The notes beneath the pieces are model-generated. The model searched no databases, had not been told where the DNA came from, and worked only from the letters and a program-made list of their open reading frames with translations. Both the position numbers and the translations under genes were made by a program. This document shows, one piece after another, positions 18,438-26,741 of a stretch of DNA of 64,000 nt (positions are counted from its first letter, which is position 1; each line of letters starts with the position of its first letter). The DNA is taken from assembly GCF_003130405.1 (NCBI RefSeq), contig NZ_QEAS01000008.1:45496-109495 (forward strand). Direction: 5' to 3'. Origin of the DNA: Pararcticibacter amylolyticus (GTDB taxonomy: Bacteria; Bacteroidota; Bacteroidia; Sphingobacteriales; Sphingobacteriaceae).

Positions 18438-19370
18438 ATGGAAAATTCAATTTTAAGCATTAAGAATTTGTCGCACCGCTACAGCACCTCCTGGGCCATC
18501 CGCGACATTAACCTGGAAATAAACCGGACAGGAATCCTGGGCTTGCTGGGTTCCAACGGAGCAGGTAAATCCACTACCATGAATATCATGTGCGGTGTTC
18601 TCAACCAAACAGAGGGTACTGTACTGATAGACGGCATAGACATCCGTGAAAACCCGGAACTGGCAAAAAAGCAGATCGGGTTCCTCCCTCAGAATCCGCC
18701 GCTATACCTGGATCTGACCGTAGATGAATACCTCGTTTATACTGCCGAGCTCCGCAAAATGGAGCACAAGGACATAAAGCCCGCCCTGGAAGAGGCGAAA
18801 GAACGATGCGGGATTTCCCATTTCAGTCACCGCCTGATTAAAAATCTGTCGGGTGGTTATCGTCAGCGCGTAGGGATAGCGCAATCGATCATTCATAAGC
18901 CTAAACTGGTCGTGATGGACGAGCCGACCAACGGCCTAGATCCCAATCAGATTACGGAAGTCCGGACATTGATCAAGGAAATTGCTGTAGAACATGCAGT
19001 CATCTTCTCTTCTCATGTTTTGTCTGAGGTGCAAATGCTATGTAAGGATATCAAAATGATCGCAGACGGGCGGATCGTTTTTTCCGATACGATGGATGCT
19101 TTTAACAATTACGTAGAGCCGCACAGTGTGTTGATGCAAATGGAAAATCCGCCGCCGGCAGCCGAACTGCTAAGCATAAACGGAGTCGATAAAGTGGATT
19201 TTATTACAGAACGGCAGGCAAGGGTTTATTTTACGGGCGACCAGGAGATCACCGAACACCTTATTGCAGCGGCCGTACACAACGGATGGCGTTTAAGGGA
19301 GATTAGTCTTGATAAAACTGCCCTTGATGAGATCTTCAAACAATTATCCGCAAAATCAACCCATTCTTAA
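18438..19370 (+). CDS. ABC transporter ATP-binding protein (GldA-like)
   Basis: The 310-residue nucleotide-binding subunit has Walker A LLGSNGAGKSTTMNI, the Q loop around GFLPQNPPLYLDLTVDEYL, the ABC signature LSGGYRQRVGIAQ and Walker B KLVVMDEPTNGLDP, followed by the switch His in IFSSHVLSE. The remaining 90 residues are a C-terminal domain typical of ABC-2/GldA-type exporters. The next gene encodes the matching membrane and periplasmic partner, so the two should form one exporter-type complex. In gliding Bacteroidota GldA-F-G form an ABC unit, but this copy is embedded behind a SusCD pair and need not serve motility. Confidence 0.92.
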   Translation: MENSILSIKNLSHRYSTSWAIRDINLEINRTGILGLLGSNGAGKSTTMNIMCGVLNQTEGTVLIDGIDIRENPELAKKQIGFLPQNPPLYLDLTVDEYLVYTAELRKMEHKDIKPALEEAKERCGISHFSHRLIKNLSGGYRQRVGIAQSIIHKPKLVVMDEPTNGLDPNQITEVRTLIKEIAVEHAVIFSSHVLSEVQMLCKDIKMIADGRIVFSDTMDAFNNYVEPHSVLMQMENPPPAAELLSINGVDKVDFITERQARVYFTGDQEITEHLIAAAVHNGWRLREISLDKTALDEIFKQLSAKSTHS

Positions 19371-19383
19371 TTAATCCCCTATA

Positions 19384-21819
19384 ATGAAACTAATTTTTAA
19401 AATAGCAAAAGCAGAGCTGCGCAACTTGTTTTATTCGCCCATAGCGTGGTTTTTAACCATCGCCTTTATGGTACAGTGCGCAATTACCTATACCAGCGTT
19501 TTAAATCAGATCGCCATGACGCAGGAGATGGGCGGAATGGACTTAGAATATCTGACGCAATTGACAGCCCGCGTTTTTACAAACCCCTATGAGGGATTAT
19601 TCAGCAGTATTATGCAAAACCTGTATTTGTATATTCCGCTGTTAACGATGGGCCTCATCAGCCGGGAAATCAACGGCGGCACCATCAGCCTTCTTTATTC
19701 TTCACCGGTGAGGATCAGGGAAATTGTCTTTGGTAAATACCTGGCTATGATGGGATATAGCCTTGTGTTAATGGTGGTTATCGGCATATTCCTGGTGGCT
19801 GGCGTCCTCCATGTCAAGTCTGCGGATTACGGCATGCTTTTATCGGCGGCGCTGGGATTTTATTTACTGTTATGTGCGTATTCAGCTATCGGTCTTTTCA
19901 TGTCTAGTTTGACAAGCTACCAGATAGTTGCAGCAGTAAGCACCTTTGTGACTATAGGAGCCCTCAGTTATATCGGCAAATTATGGCAGGGCATAGATTT
20001 CGTCAGGGACCTCACTTACTTCCTGTCACTTTCAGGCCGAACCCAGCACATGCTGCAGGGACTTATCACCACCAAGGATGTGCTTTACTTCGTTGTTATA
20101 GTATATATATTCCTGGGCTTAAGCATTTACAAATTGCAGTCAGGCCGCGAAACAAAGCCATGGTATGTCACTTCCGGCAGATATGTTTTCATAATAGTCT
20201 CTGCACTGATTATCGGATATGTAAGCTCCCGTCCGGGCTTTACCGGTTACTGGGATACAACAGCGAACCACGATAATACGCTTACCCCAAATACTCAGAA
20301 AATAATCAGGGAACTGGGCGGTGATAAACTTGAAATTACATCATATACCAATTTCCTGGATAACTACTACTGGTTCGGGATGCCTGAACAGCGTAACGAT
20401 TACCTGGGCCGCTGGGAGTCTTATTTACGCTTTAAACCCGATATTGAATTTCATTATGTGACTTATTATGACAACCCTTTGAGCTTGGGATACAACATTT
20501 TTGATTCTTATAAAGGCAAAAGTCTTGAAGAGATAACCGAGCAAAGGGCTAAAGCGTCGGACCTGAAGATGTCGGTGTTAAAGACTCCTGCGCAGATACA
20601 AAAGGAAATTGATCTGAAACCCGAACTGAACAGATTTGTAATGAAACTGGCTTACAAAGGCAGATCAACCTATTTGCGCGTTTTTAATGATCAGATCGTC
20701 TGGCCAATGGAAGCCGAAGTCTCAGCCGCAATAAAAAGGCTCCTGCAGGCTAAAATTCCAAAGATCGTTTTTGTTACAGGTGAAGGAGAACGCAAAATTG
20801 GCAAAAAGGGCGACAGGGAGTATAAAACGCTCACTACCGATAAAACATTCAGGTATGCGCTGATTAACCAGGGGTTTGATATCGATACAGTATCCTTAAA
20901 TACTCAGGATATTCCGGGCGGTATTGCTGCTTTAGTGATAGCGGATCCGCAGCATGAACTTAGTGCCGTTGCCATCGGAAAGCTGGAGGATTTTATTGCG
21001 AAAGGCGGCAATTTACTAATTGCCGGAGAGCCGGGCAGGCAGCACATACTGAATCCTTTATTAAAAAAACTGGGTGTACAGATGACGAATGGAATGCTTG
21101 AACAGCTAAGCGAAGATCATGCCCCGACGCTGGTATTACCTGCTTTAACTAAAACTGCGATCAGTTTCGCTAAGATGCTTGATAAACCGTCAGTAGACAC
21201 TTTACCGGTATCAATGAACGGCGTTGCGGCGTTATCCTATCACGATAGCACTGGATTTAAGATAAAACCTCTGCTGTTAACAAAAGCGGGCGTTGCCGCT
21301 AATTCTACCAGGCGCAATCCCGATCTTGATCTTGTCAATGTCAAAGTGGACGAAAATGCTCAGCCTGGCGGCATCGTTCAAGTTGGAGGAGGCGGGCCGG
21401 TTTCTGTAACAGTTATGGGCAGCGGAACATCCGTAACCGGAAAGAAAAAGGTGAAGAAGCCTCTTCTTAAAAACCAAAATGGGGTCGGAGAGGTCTTTGC
21501 TACCGCATTAGCTTTAACACGACAGGTTAACGGCAAGGAGCAGCGCATCATTGTGAGCGGCGATGCTGACCTTCTTAGTAACTCAGAGCTTGGAAGATAT
21601 GAGCCAAGGATAGTGAATTTCTTCTTTAGCACAGCTCTGTTTAGCTGGCTGGACTATGGCCGGTTTCCGATTGACGCTTCGCGTCCCGACGCAAAGGACA
21701 ACCGGGTAACGGTAAGCACGGACCACGTATCATTTTTAAAGATCCTGTATATTTACGTTATACCTGGTTTGATACTGGTTTTCGGGACCGTCTTCCTTAT
21801 TCGCCGTAAAAGAAAATAA
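19384..21819 (+). CDS. Fused GldF-type ABC permease and GldG-type periplasmic protein
   Basis: This 811-residue protein joins two functions. Residues 1-250 are an ABC-2/GldF-type permease with about six membrane helices (for example YSLVLMVVIGIFLVAGVL and LLSAALGFYLLLCAYSAIGLFM). After one more helix (YVFIIVSALIIGYVSS) residues 290-770 are a periplasmic GldG-like domain (DNTLTPNTQKIIRELGGDKLEITSYT; the Rossmann-like IAALVIADPQHELSAVAI; IAKGGNLLIAGEPG). A final helix (LYIYVIPGLILVFGTVFLI) is followed by a basic tail. A Gly-rich stretch near residues 660-690 is unusual. It starts 13 bases after the ATPase gene and ends two bases before the first MutS-like gene, so all are likely cotranscribed. 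The substrate is unknown. Confidence 0.9.
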   Translation: MKLIFKIAKAELRNLFYSPIAWFLTIAFMVQCAITYTSVLNQIAMTQEMGGMDLEYLTQLTARVFTNPYEGLFSSIMQNLYLYIPLLTMGLISREINGGTISLLYSSPVRIREIVFGKYLAMMGYSLVLMVVIGIFLVAGVLHVKSADYGMLLSAALGFYLLLCAYSAIGLFMSSLTSYQIVAAVSTFVTIGALSYIGKLWQGIDFVRDLTYFLSLSGRTQHMLQGLITTKDVLYFVVIVYIFLGLSIYKLQSGRETKPWYVTSGRYVFIIVSALIIGYVSSRPGFTGYWDTTANHDNTLTPNTQKIIRELGGDKLEITSYTNFLDNYYWFGMPEQRNDYLGRWESYLRFKPDIEFHYVTYYDNPLSLGYNIFDSYKGKSLEEITEQRAKASDLKMSVLKTPAQIQKEIDLKPELNRFVMKLAYKGRSTYLRVFNDQIVWPMEAEVSAAIKRLLQAKIPKIVFVTGEGERKIGKKGDREYKTLTTDKTFRYALINQGFDIDTVSLNTQDIPGGIAALVIADPQHELSAVAIGKLEDFIAKGGNLLIAGEPGRQHILNPLLKKLGVQMTNGMLEQLSEDHAPTLVLPALTKTAISFAKMLDKPSVDTLPVSMNGVAALSYHDSTGFKIKPLLLTKAGVAANSTRRNPDLDLVNVKVDENAQPGGIVQVGGGGPVSVTVMGSGTSVTGKKKVKKPLLKNQNGVGEVFATALALTRQVNGKEQRIIVSGDADLLSNSELGRYEPRIVNFFFSTALFSWLDYGRFPIDASRPDAKDNRVTVSTDHVSFLKILYIYVIPGLILVFGTVFLIRRKRK

Positions 21820-21821
21820 AC

Positions 21822-23168
21822 ATGCTATTTACTACAGACAAGCAAACACAGGAAGATCTGAACATCTATGGCAAACAGGGAACGGAGTCAATCCTTTCCC
21901 TGTTTAACAAGACTTCCACATTGAATGCCGCCAGGATGCTTGAAGAGATGTTTAACTATCCTCTTTCCGACGCCGGGGCCATCAATAAACGAAGTGGTAT
22001 CATCCGCTATCTGAAAGTCACACGGGCTGCATTTCCATTCAGCTCCGAACTTTTTGATCAGGCAGAACCATACCTGGCCAATATTGACGAAAGAACGAAG
22101 CTTTCCACAGAAAAGCATTCCCTCGAAAAAAAACTGACTAACCTGGTTGCCGCTGACGCAGATTACAAACAGATAGTGAACGGAATAACAGCGCTGGTTG
22201 AGATTATAAAGCAACTGGACGACTTTCTGAAAAATACGCTGCTGGTAACCGGAAGCCCCTTAAATGAGGATCCGGAAACTCTAGAGATAGTCAGCCATTT
22301 TACCGCCGAACCCGTAAGCCGCTTGCTGGAGGAAAACCGGAAGAATAAATTGTCAAAAGAAAAACTGGCTATTTACGATACGCTGCTTCGTTTTCGGCAC
22401 AGGGAAACTGTACAGCGGATTCTCAGGTATGTGTATCAGTTGGACGTATATATAACCGTGGCCCGGGTTGCGGCAGAGCGGAACTATGTATTTCCCGATG
22501 CCCTGGATAAAGGCAGCCAAAGTCTGGTGATTGAAGGCTTTTATCATATGCAGATCAAGAATGCAGTCCCCAATACCCTCATTATCAACTCTGAAAGTAA
22601 TGTGGTGTTTTTAACGGGTGCTAATATGGCCGGCAAATCTACTTTCATGAAATCGCTCGGAATTGCCATGTACCTGGCTCACATGGGATTTCCGGTAGCG
22701 GCAAAGAAAATGGAATTTTCTGTATTAGACGGCATTTATACCACCATCAACCTTCCGGATAACCTGGGCATTGGCGCGAGCCATTTTTATGCAGAGGTGC
22801 TGCGGATAAAAAAAGTAGCGAAAGAACTGAGCGCAGGAAAGAACATCTTCGTGATTTTTGATGAGCTTTTCAGGGGGACCAATGTGAAGGATGCTTATGA
22901 AGCCACCATAGCCATCACCTCAGCGTTCGCCCAAAAGCGTAACAGCATATTTGTAATCTCAACCCATATCATTGAAGCAGGCCCGGTGCTGAAGGAGCGC
23001 TGCGCCAATATCAGCTTCAGCTACCTGCCCACCAGGATGAAAGGTTCCACGCCTGAATATACATATACTCTGGAAACCGGCATCACTTCAGACCGCCATG
23101 GGATGATCATTATTCATAATGAAGGAATTCTGGACATATTAAAGAGAGGAAAGGGTATCACCAAATGA
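21822..23168 (+). CDS. MutS-like ATPase lacking mismatch-binding domains (copy 1)
   Basis: This 448-residue protein matches the back half of MutS. A helical core/clamp-like region (about 1-240) opens with TQEDLNIYGKQGTESILSLF. The MutS_V ATPase follows, with Walker A GANMAGKST (Gly266 on), the N3-like region FPVAAKKM and Walker B IFVIFDELFRGTN. Its end is THIIEAGPVL and DRHGMIIIHNEG. The N-terminal mismatch-reading domain (Phe-x-Glu) and connector are absent, so classic mismatch repair is unlikely. The next gene is a paralogue overlapping it by four bases; the pair could form a heterodimeric ATPase, as MutS proteins work as dimers. Its place behind a SusCD/ABC operon is unexplained. DNA binding is not demonstrated by the sequence. 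Confidence 0.9.
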   Translation: MLFTTDKQTQEDLNIYGKQGTESILSLFNKTSTLNAARMLEEMFNYPLSDAGAINKRSGIIRYLKVTRAAFPFSSELFDQAEPYLANIDERTKLSTEKHSLEKKLTNLVAADADYKQIVNGITALVEIIKQLDDFLKNTLLVTGSPLNEDPETLEIVSHFTAEPVSRLLEENRKNKLSKEKLAIYDTLLRFRHRETVQRILRYVYQLDVYITVARVAAERNYVFPDALDKGSQSLVIEGFYHMQIKNAVPNTLIINSESNVVFLTGANMAGKSTFMKSLGIAMYLAHMGFPVAAKKMEFSVLDGIYTTINLPDNLGIGASHFYAEVLRIKKVAKELSAGKNIFVIFDELFRGTNVKDAYEATIAITSAFAQKRNSIFVISTHIIEAGPVLKERCANISFSYLPTRMKGSTPEYTYTLETGITSDRHGMIIIHNEGILDILKRGKGITK

Positions 23169-24478
23169 GTTTTATAGCCGATCAACAAACCCTGGAAGAC
23201 TTGAATCTTCTTGGCAAGTACAAGCAGCATTCTATCTTCAGCCTGTTCAATACCGTAAAAACTGCGGGTGCTGAAAAACTACTGATGGAAATGTTCCGCA
23301 TGCCGCTTACCGACCCTGAAGCGATCAACAGGCGCAGTGCCATATTCCGGTATTTCCAAAGCAGGCAATTGCCTTTTCCCTTCAGCAACGAACAGTTCAG
23401 CGCCATCGACGACTACCTGAGCGATAGTGGCGGTAAGTATTACCTCACGGTGCTGCTTGCACTCGGAAGGAAAAAGCTGCTTGGCGCTGTGGTGAGAGAT
23501 GAAAAGTATCAAAACACCCGGATCAGTTTACAGCAAACCATAAAGTTGATAAATGACAGTAAAATATTTATCAATGAGCTTTCGAATGATAATGACCATC
23601 CGTTTTACGATGAATTGCTTGCCGCAAAAAAGATCCTTAACAATCCAGATCTGGGGGAGCTTGAAACATGGCAAAACAGCGGGCTGTCATTAATGAAAAT
23701 GGCTAAATATGAACATTTGCTGAAGCGTAAAATGCAGGCAGACCTGTTGCTGGTCATCCAGACTTTTTATAAGCTCGATTTATACATTTCTGTGGCTAAC
23801 CTGGCCCGCGAAAAAGGATTCTGTTATGCAAATGCATTCCCTAAAGAAGCCGGCATATTGAAGGCTGCAGCGCTCAGGCATCCGGGAATTAAGCGGGCGG
23901 TAGGAAACCCGGTATTCTTTAATCACGGCAATAATATGATTTTTCTTACCGGTGCCAACATGGCGGGCAAATCCACATTCATGAAAGCATTGGCTATAAA
24001 CGTTTACCTGGCGCACATGGGTTTTCCGGTAGCGGCAGACAATATGGCATTCTCGGTGAAAGACGGTATATACACGTCAATAAACGTACCCGACAACCTG
24101 AATTTGGGGTACAGTCACTTTTATGCTGAAGTACTGCGTGTTAAAAAAGTAGCCGAAGAGGTGAGCAGCGGCAAAAGTCTTGTGGTTATTTTTGATGAAT
24201 TGTTTAAAGGCACCAATGTGAAGGATGCCTATGATGCGACACTGGCCGTTACTACTGCTTTCAGTGAATACGAAGAATGCCTGTTCATTATTTCAACCCA
24301 TATCATTGAAGCTGGTGAAGTGCTTCAGGAACGGAATAACATCCAGATGCTTTATCTGCCTACCCTTATGCAGAATAATATTCCTGCCTATACATATCAG
24401 CTTCAGCCAGGTATTTCCGGCGACAGGCATGGCATGATGATTATAGAAAAAGAAGGAATATTAGAGCTTTTGAGATAG
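23165..24478 (+). CDS. MutS-like ATPase lacking mismatch-binding domains (copy 2)
   Basis: This 437-residue paralogue of the previous gene starts inside its stop codon (ATGA overlap), a mark of translational coupling. It opens with QQTLEDLNLLGKYKQHSIFSLF, closely parallel to copy 1. The ATPase has Walker A GANMAGKST from Gly263, then FPVAADNM, Walker B LVVIFDELFKGTN and THIIEAGEVL. It ends DRHGMMIIEKEGILELLR. As in copy 1, domains I and II of MutS are missing. The strong conservation of both ATPase sites argues that both copies are active, not one degenerate. A strong terminator follows 62 bases after the stop. The role is unknown. Confidence 0.9.
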   Translation: MSFIADQQTLEDLNLLGKYKQHSIFSLFNTVKTAGAEKLLMEMFRMPLTDPEAINRRSAIFRYFQSRQLPFPFSNEQFSAIDDYLSDSGGKYYLTVLLALGRKKLLGAVVRDEKYQNTRISLQQTIKLINDSKIFINELSNDNDHPFYDELLAAKKILNNPDLGELETWQNSGLSLMKMAKYEHLLKRKMQADLLLVIQTFYKLDLYISVANLAREKGFCYANAFPKEAGILKAAALRHPGIKRAVGNPVFFNHGNNMIFLTGANMAGKSTFMKALAINVYLAHMGFPVAADNMAFSVKDGIYTSINVPDNLNLGYSHFYAEVLRVKKVAEEVSSGKSLVVIFDELFKGTNVKDAYDATLAVTTAFSEYEECLFIISTHIIEAGEVLQERNNIQMLYLPTLMQNNIPAYTYQLQPGISGDRHGMMIIEKEGILELLR

Positions 24479-24540
24479 CTGCGATAATGCTGTACTTAGG
24501 TGATTTTAGTTCGCAAGGCACCTGATCTATTCATATAAAT

Positions 24541-24588
24541 AAATCGCCCCACCTCACTCCAGGTTAAGCAACCGGGGCGATTTTTTTT
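24541..24588 (+). terminator. Intrinsic terminator after the MutS-like genes
   Basis: Arms AAATCGCCCC and GGGGCGATTT pair perfectly over ten bases around a roughly 24-base loop and run directly into a string of eight T. This is a strong rho-independent terminator for the preceding plus-strand operon. It may also act weakly on the convergent AraC gene. Confidence 0.85.
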
Positions 24589-24622
24589 ACGGTGTGCACG
24601 TCACTGATATGATTCAGAAATG

Positions 24623-25585
24623 TCACTTTTTATATTGATCCCGCCACTTTTTGGGTTTAATGCCCAGGTGTTCTTCGAAAAGTCTCCCAAAGTAGCTTAA
24701 GTTGCTGAAGCCAAGCCGGTAACCAGCTTCTGATACAGTCAGCCTATCCTCCTTAAGTAGTCTTGCAGCCTCTGCCATCCGGAGATGCTGATGGTAATCA
24801 TAGAGCCCTTTGCCGAACACCTGCGTGAAAAGCTTGCGTAGTTTCAGCTCGTTCATACCGCTCAACCGGGTTAACTCATCAACCGGCAGGGGTTTATCAA
24901 GTGAGGCAGTCATTACATTCCTGACCCGATACACCGCTTCTATTTCATTCGCACTCAGCTGCTGATGCCCGATGGGGTCTCTGCGGGAGAGATTGCTGAA
25001 GAGGTGATAAAGCATTGTTAAACATTTCAGCCGGTAAAATGCATCTGTGAGTATGGGCTCCCGTGCGCGATGCATTACTTCGTCAACAAGGACTGCGATC
25101 TCAGGCGACATAAATTCTTCGATCCAAAAAGTACGTTCCGCGTCGAAAAGATAGCCGAAGCGTTGCTGGTCTTTACCCAGAAACTGCTTCAGGTAATTTC
25201 TGTCTATCAGAATTGAGATTTGACTGATCTGCTTTTGCCTTGAAAAGCTGATTACGCTTTCGAGATGCCAGGGTGAGATCCGCACGTGAGGTCCTTCCTG
25301 GTCTTCCGGCGGGCTTAGACTTTCTGGCTGATCGTGTTGATTTCGGTGAACATTCTGAAAGGAGATTAATAAACTATTCTCCATAGCGCTGGTCGGAGGC
25401 CGTCGAAATGCAACATCCTCCAGGACCAGCAGCGAGCGGACCATCACCAGCATATCCGGCATCAGGTCGACCACCCTGAGTTCATGCATCTTCAGCCTGG
25501 CCAGTCCGGATGCCTGGTCCTGAACGGGCAAACCAATCTTTTCAATCAGGTCGAGCATCGCTTGTATTTGATCCTTCTGACTCAT
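24623..25585 (-). CDS. AraC family transcriptional regulator
   Basis: This 320-residue regulator ends in a double AraC/XylS HTH: first helix pair LPVDELTRLSGMNELKLRKLFTQVFG, second LTVSEAGYRLGFSNLSYFGRLFEEHLGIKPKKWR. The N-terminal 210 residues are an undetermined sensor region with no recognisable cupin motif; ISISFSRQ-like segments suggest a PqrA/AdpA-type effector fold, which is uncertain. It is convergent with the MutS-like operon. Its target is not apparent; the nearby SDR gene, across a hairpin repeat, is a candidate. Confidence 0.9.
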   Translation of the reverse strand: MSQKDQIQAMLDLIEKIGLPVQDQASGLARLKMHELRVVDLMPDMLVMVRSLLVLEDVAFRRPPTSAMENSLLISFQNVHRNQHDQPESLSPPEDQEGPHVRISPWHLESVISFSRQKQISQISILIDRNYLKQFLGKDQQRFGYLFDAERTFWIEEFMSPEIAVLVDEVMHRAREPILTDAFYRLKCLTMLYHLFSNLSRRDPIGHQQLSANEIEAVYRVRNVMTASLDKPLPVDELTRLSGMNELKLRKLFTQVFGKGLYDYHQHLRMAEAARLLKEDRLTVSEAGYRLGFSNLSYFGRLFEEHLGIKPKKWRDQYKK

Positions 25586-25705
25586 TTATGGACTATTAAG
25601 TCTGTATACTGGGGTGTTTTGTCCCTAAATCTACGGATAACTTTGCTGAAAACTGACAATCATGGAATCTCATGAAAAAAGAAATCTTAAGAGGCAGTGG
25701 TGAGG

Positions 25706-25831
25706 CCCTCGTGCGGAACTAGTCGGGACCGCTGGTGAGCTTGTTCGGGACTCGGTCGCCCCCTCGTGCAGACACCTTCGGCAAAAAGGTACAAAAGTGC
25801 ACCTTTTCGGCTGAAGGTGTCCGCACGAGGG
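25706..25831. repeat. Long intergenic hairpin repeat with an extra repeat copy
   Basis: A large imperfect hairpin occupies 25761-25831. The left arm (25761-25790) begins CCCTCGTGC-A-GACACCTTC, and the right arm (25801-25831) is its reverse complement with two substitutions and one indel around a ten-base loop. A further direct copy of CCCTCGTGCGGA lies at 25706-25717. The rest of the 25586-25893 gap between the AraC and SDR genes shows no ORF of merit. The shape is that of a REP-like or small mobile repeat element; dispersal in the genome cannot be seen from this window. Confidence 0.7.
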
Positions 25832-25893
25832 CTGTACTGGCACCCCTTATCCTTCATCTTGATAAGGTTTTATTAATTTGGGCGGAAGCGGGT

Positions 25894-26637
25894 TTACTTC
25901 AAGCCGTAATTGAGATAACCTCCGTCTGCTACTATCTCCGTTCCGGTGATAAAGCTTGCAGCGTCAGAGGCCAGGAATAATACGGTTTGCGCTATTTCAT
26001 CGGGATCGCCTAACCTTTGGAGGGCTGTGGCCGCAGCTAAAAGAGGTTTCCCCTCAGCTGGTATGACGGACTCTAATCCAGGGGTCTGTACGGGGCCCGG
26101 ACTCACGATATTTACGCGGATCTTTCTTTCCGCCAATTCATTTGCGGCGATCTGGGCGATTTTATTTAGCGCCCCTTTAGTAGCAGAATATACACTGGCA
26201 CCTGCATTAGACGCCGTTGCCACTGTTGATGAGGTAAACAGTACTGCTGCACCGTCTGCCAGATGCGGGATCAGTTTTTGCAGGGTAAAGTAATGCCCCT
26301 TAACATTCGTGTTGAACTGTGCGTCGAAATCTGCTTCCGTAGTTTGAGTAATAGGGGTAAATACCGCTATTCCAGCATTCAGAAAGAGGACATCTAATTT
26401 GCTCCCGGTTTCTTCTATTGCTTGCTTAATGATTTCGATATCTGCCAGTTTGGAAGTATCCGAGAGGATTGTTCTCAATCTTGGACTGTTGATCATTGCG
26501 GCTGCTTTTTGAAGATTTTCGTCCTTCCGCCCTGTGATCCACACATTTGCGCCGGCGTTGATAAATGCTTTTGCGGTTGCCAGTCCGATGCCTGTTGTTC
26601 CGCCTGTTATCACTACATTCTTTTCTGTAAAATTCAT
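25894..26637 (-). CDS. SDR family NAD(P)-dependent oxidoreductase
   Basis: The 247-residue classical short-chain dehydrogenase starts MNFTEKNVVITGGTTGIGLA, with the TGxxxGIG dinucleotide-binding loop. An NAG element (LFLNAGIAV), the catalytic Ser (FTSSTVAT) and YSATKGAL with catalytic Tyr/Lys are all present, followed by VNIVSPGPVQTPG. Arg after the second strand (ITGRKDE) suggests NADPH preference. It is divergent from an HxlR regulator, the typical target-regulator layout, with a repeat-rich gap between them. The physiological substrate is unknown. Confidence 0.95.
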   Translation of the reverse strand: MNFTEKNVVITGGTTGIGLATAKAFINAGANVWITGRKDENLQKAAAMINSPRLRTILSDTSKLADIEIIKQAIEETGSKLDVLFLNAGIAVFTPITQTTEADFDAQFNTNVKGHYFTLQKLIPHLADGAAVLFTSSTVATASNAGASVYSATKGALNKIAQIAANELAERKIRVNIVSPGPVQTPGLESVIPAEGKPLLAAATALQRLGDPDEIAQTVLFLASDAASFITGTEIVADGGYLNYGLK

Positions 26638-26691
26638 TGTTTGATTGTTTGTTATATACCATGCAAACCTAATACAGATAAATTAATTTTC

Positions 26692-26739
26692 GTAACTTTG
26701 TAACTAAAAGTAACAGTAACTTTTGAGTAACGAGGTAAC
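26692..26739. promoter_or_regulatory. Six GTAAC repeats between SDR and HxlR (candidate operators)
   Basis: GTAAC occurs at 26692, 26700, 26710, 26716, 26727 and 26735, all in the same orientation, within 48 bases. The block ends just before the HxlR start codon and lies in the divergent gap with the SDR gene. It probably contains the binding sites of the HxlR protein; this is inferred from placement and repetition only. Confidence 0.5.
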
Positions 26740-26741
26740 TT

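Noticed and set aside
11475-24478. The operon as a lanthipeptide or other RiPP cluster
   Set aside because: No LanB, LanC, radical-SAM or precursor gene is visible, so the idea has no direct support in this window.
21822-24478. Classic mismatch repair by the two MutS-like genes
   Set aside because: The mismatch-reading N-terminal domain and connector are missing, and no MutL is nearby.
25735-25980. An 81-residue plus-strand ORF
   Set aside because: It is made from the hairpin repeat and the antisense of the SDR gene end.
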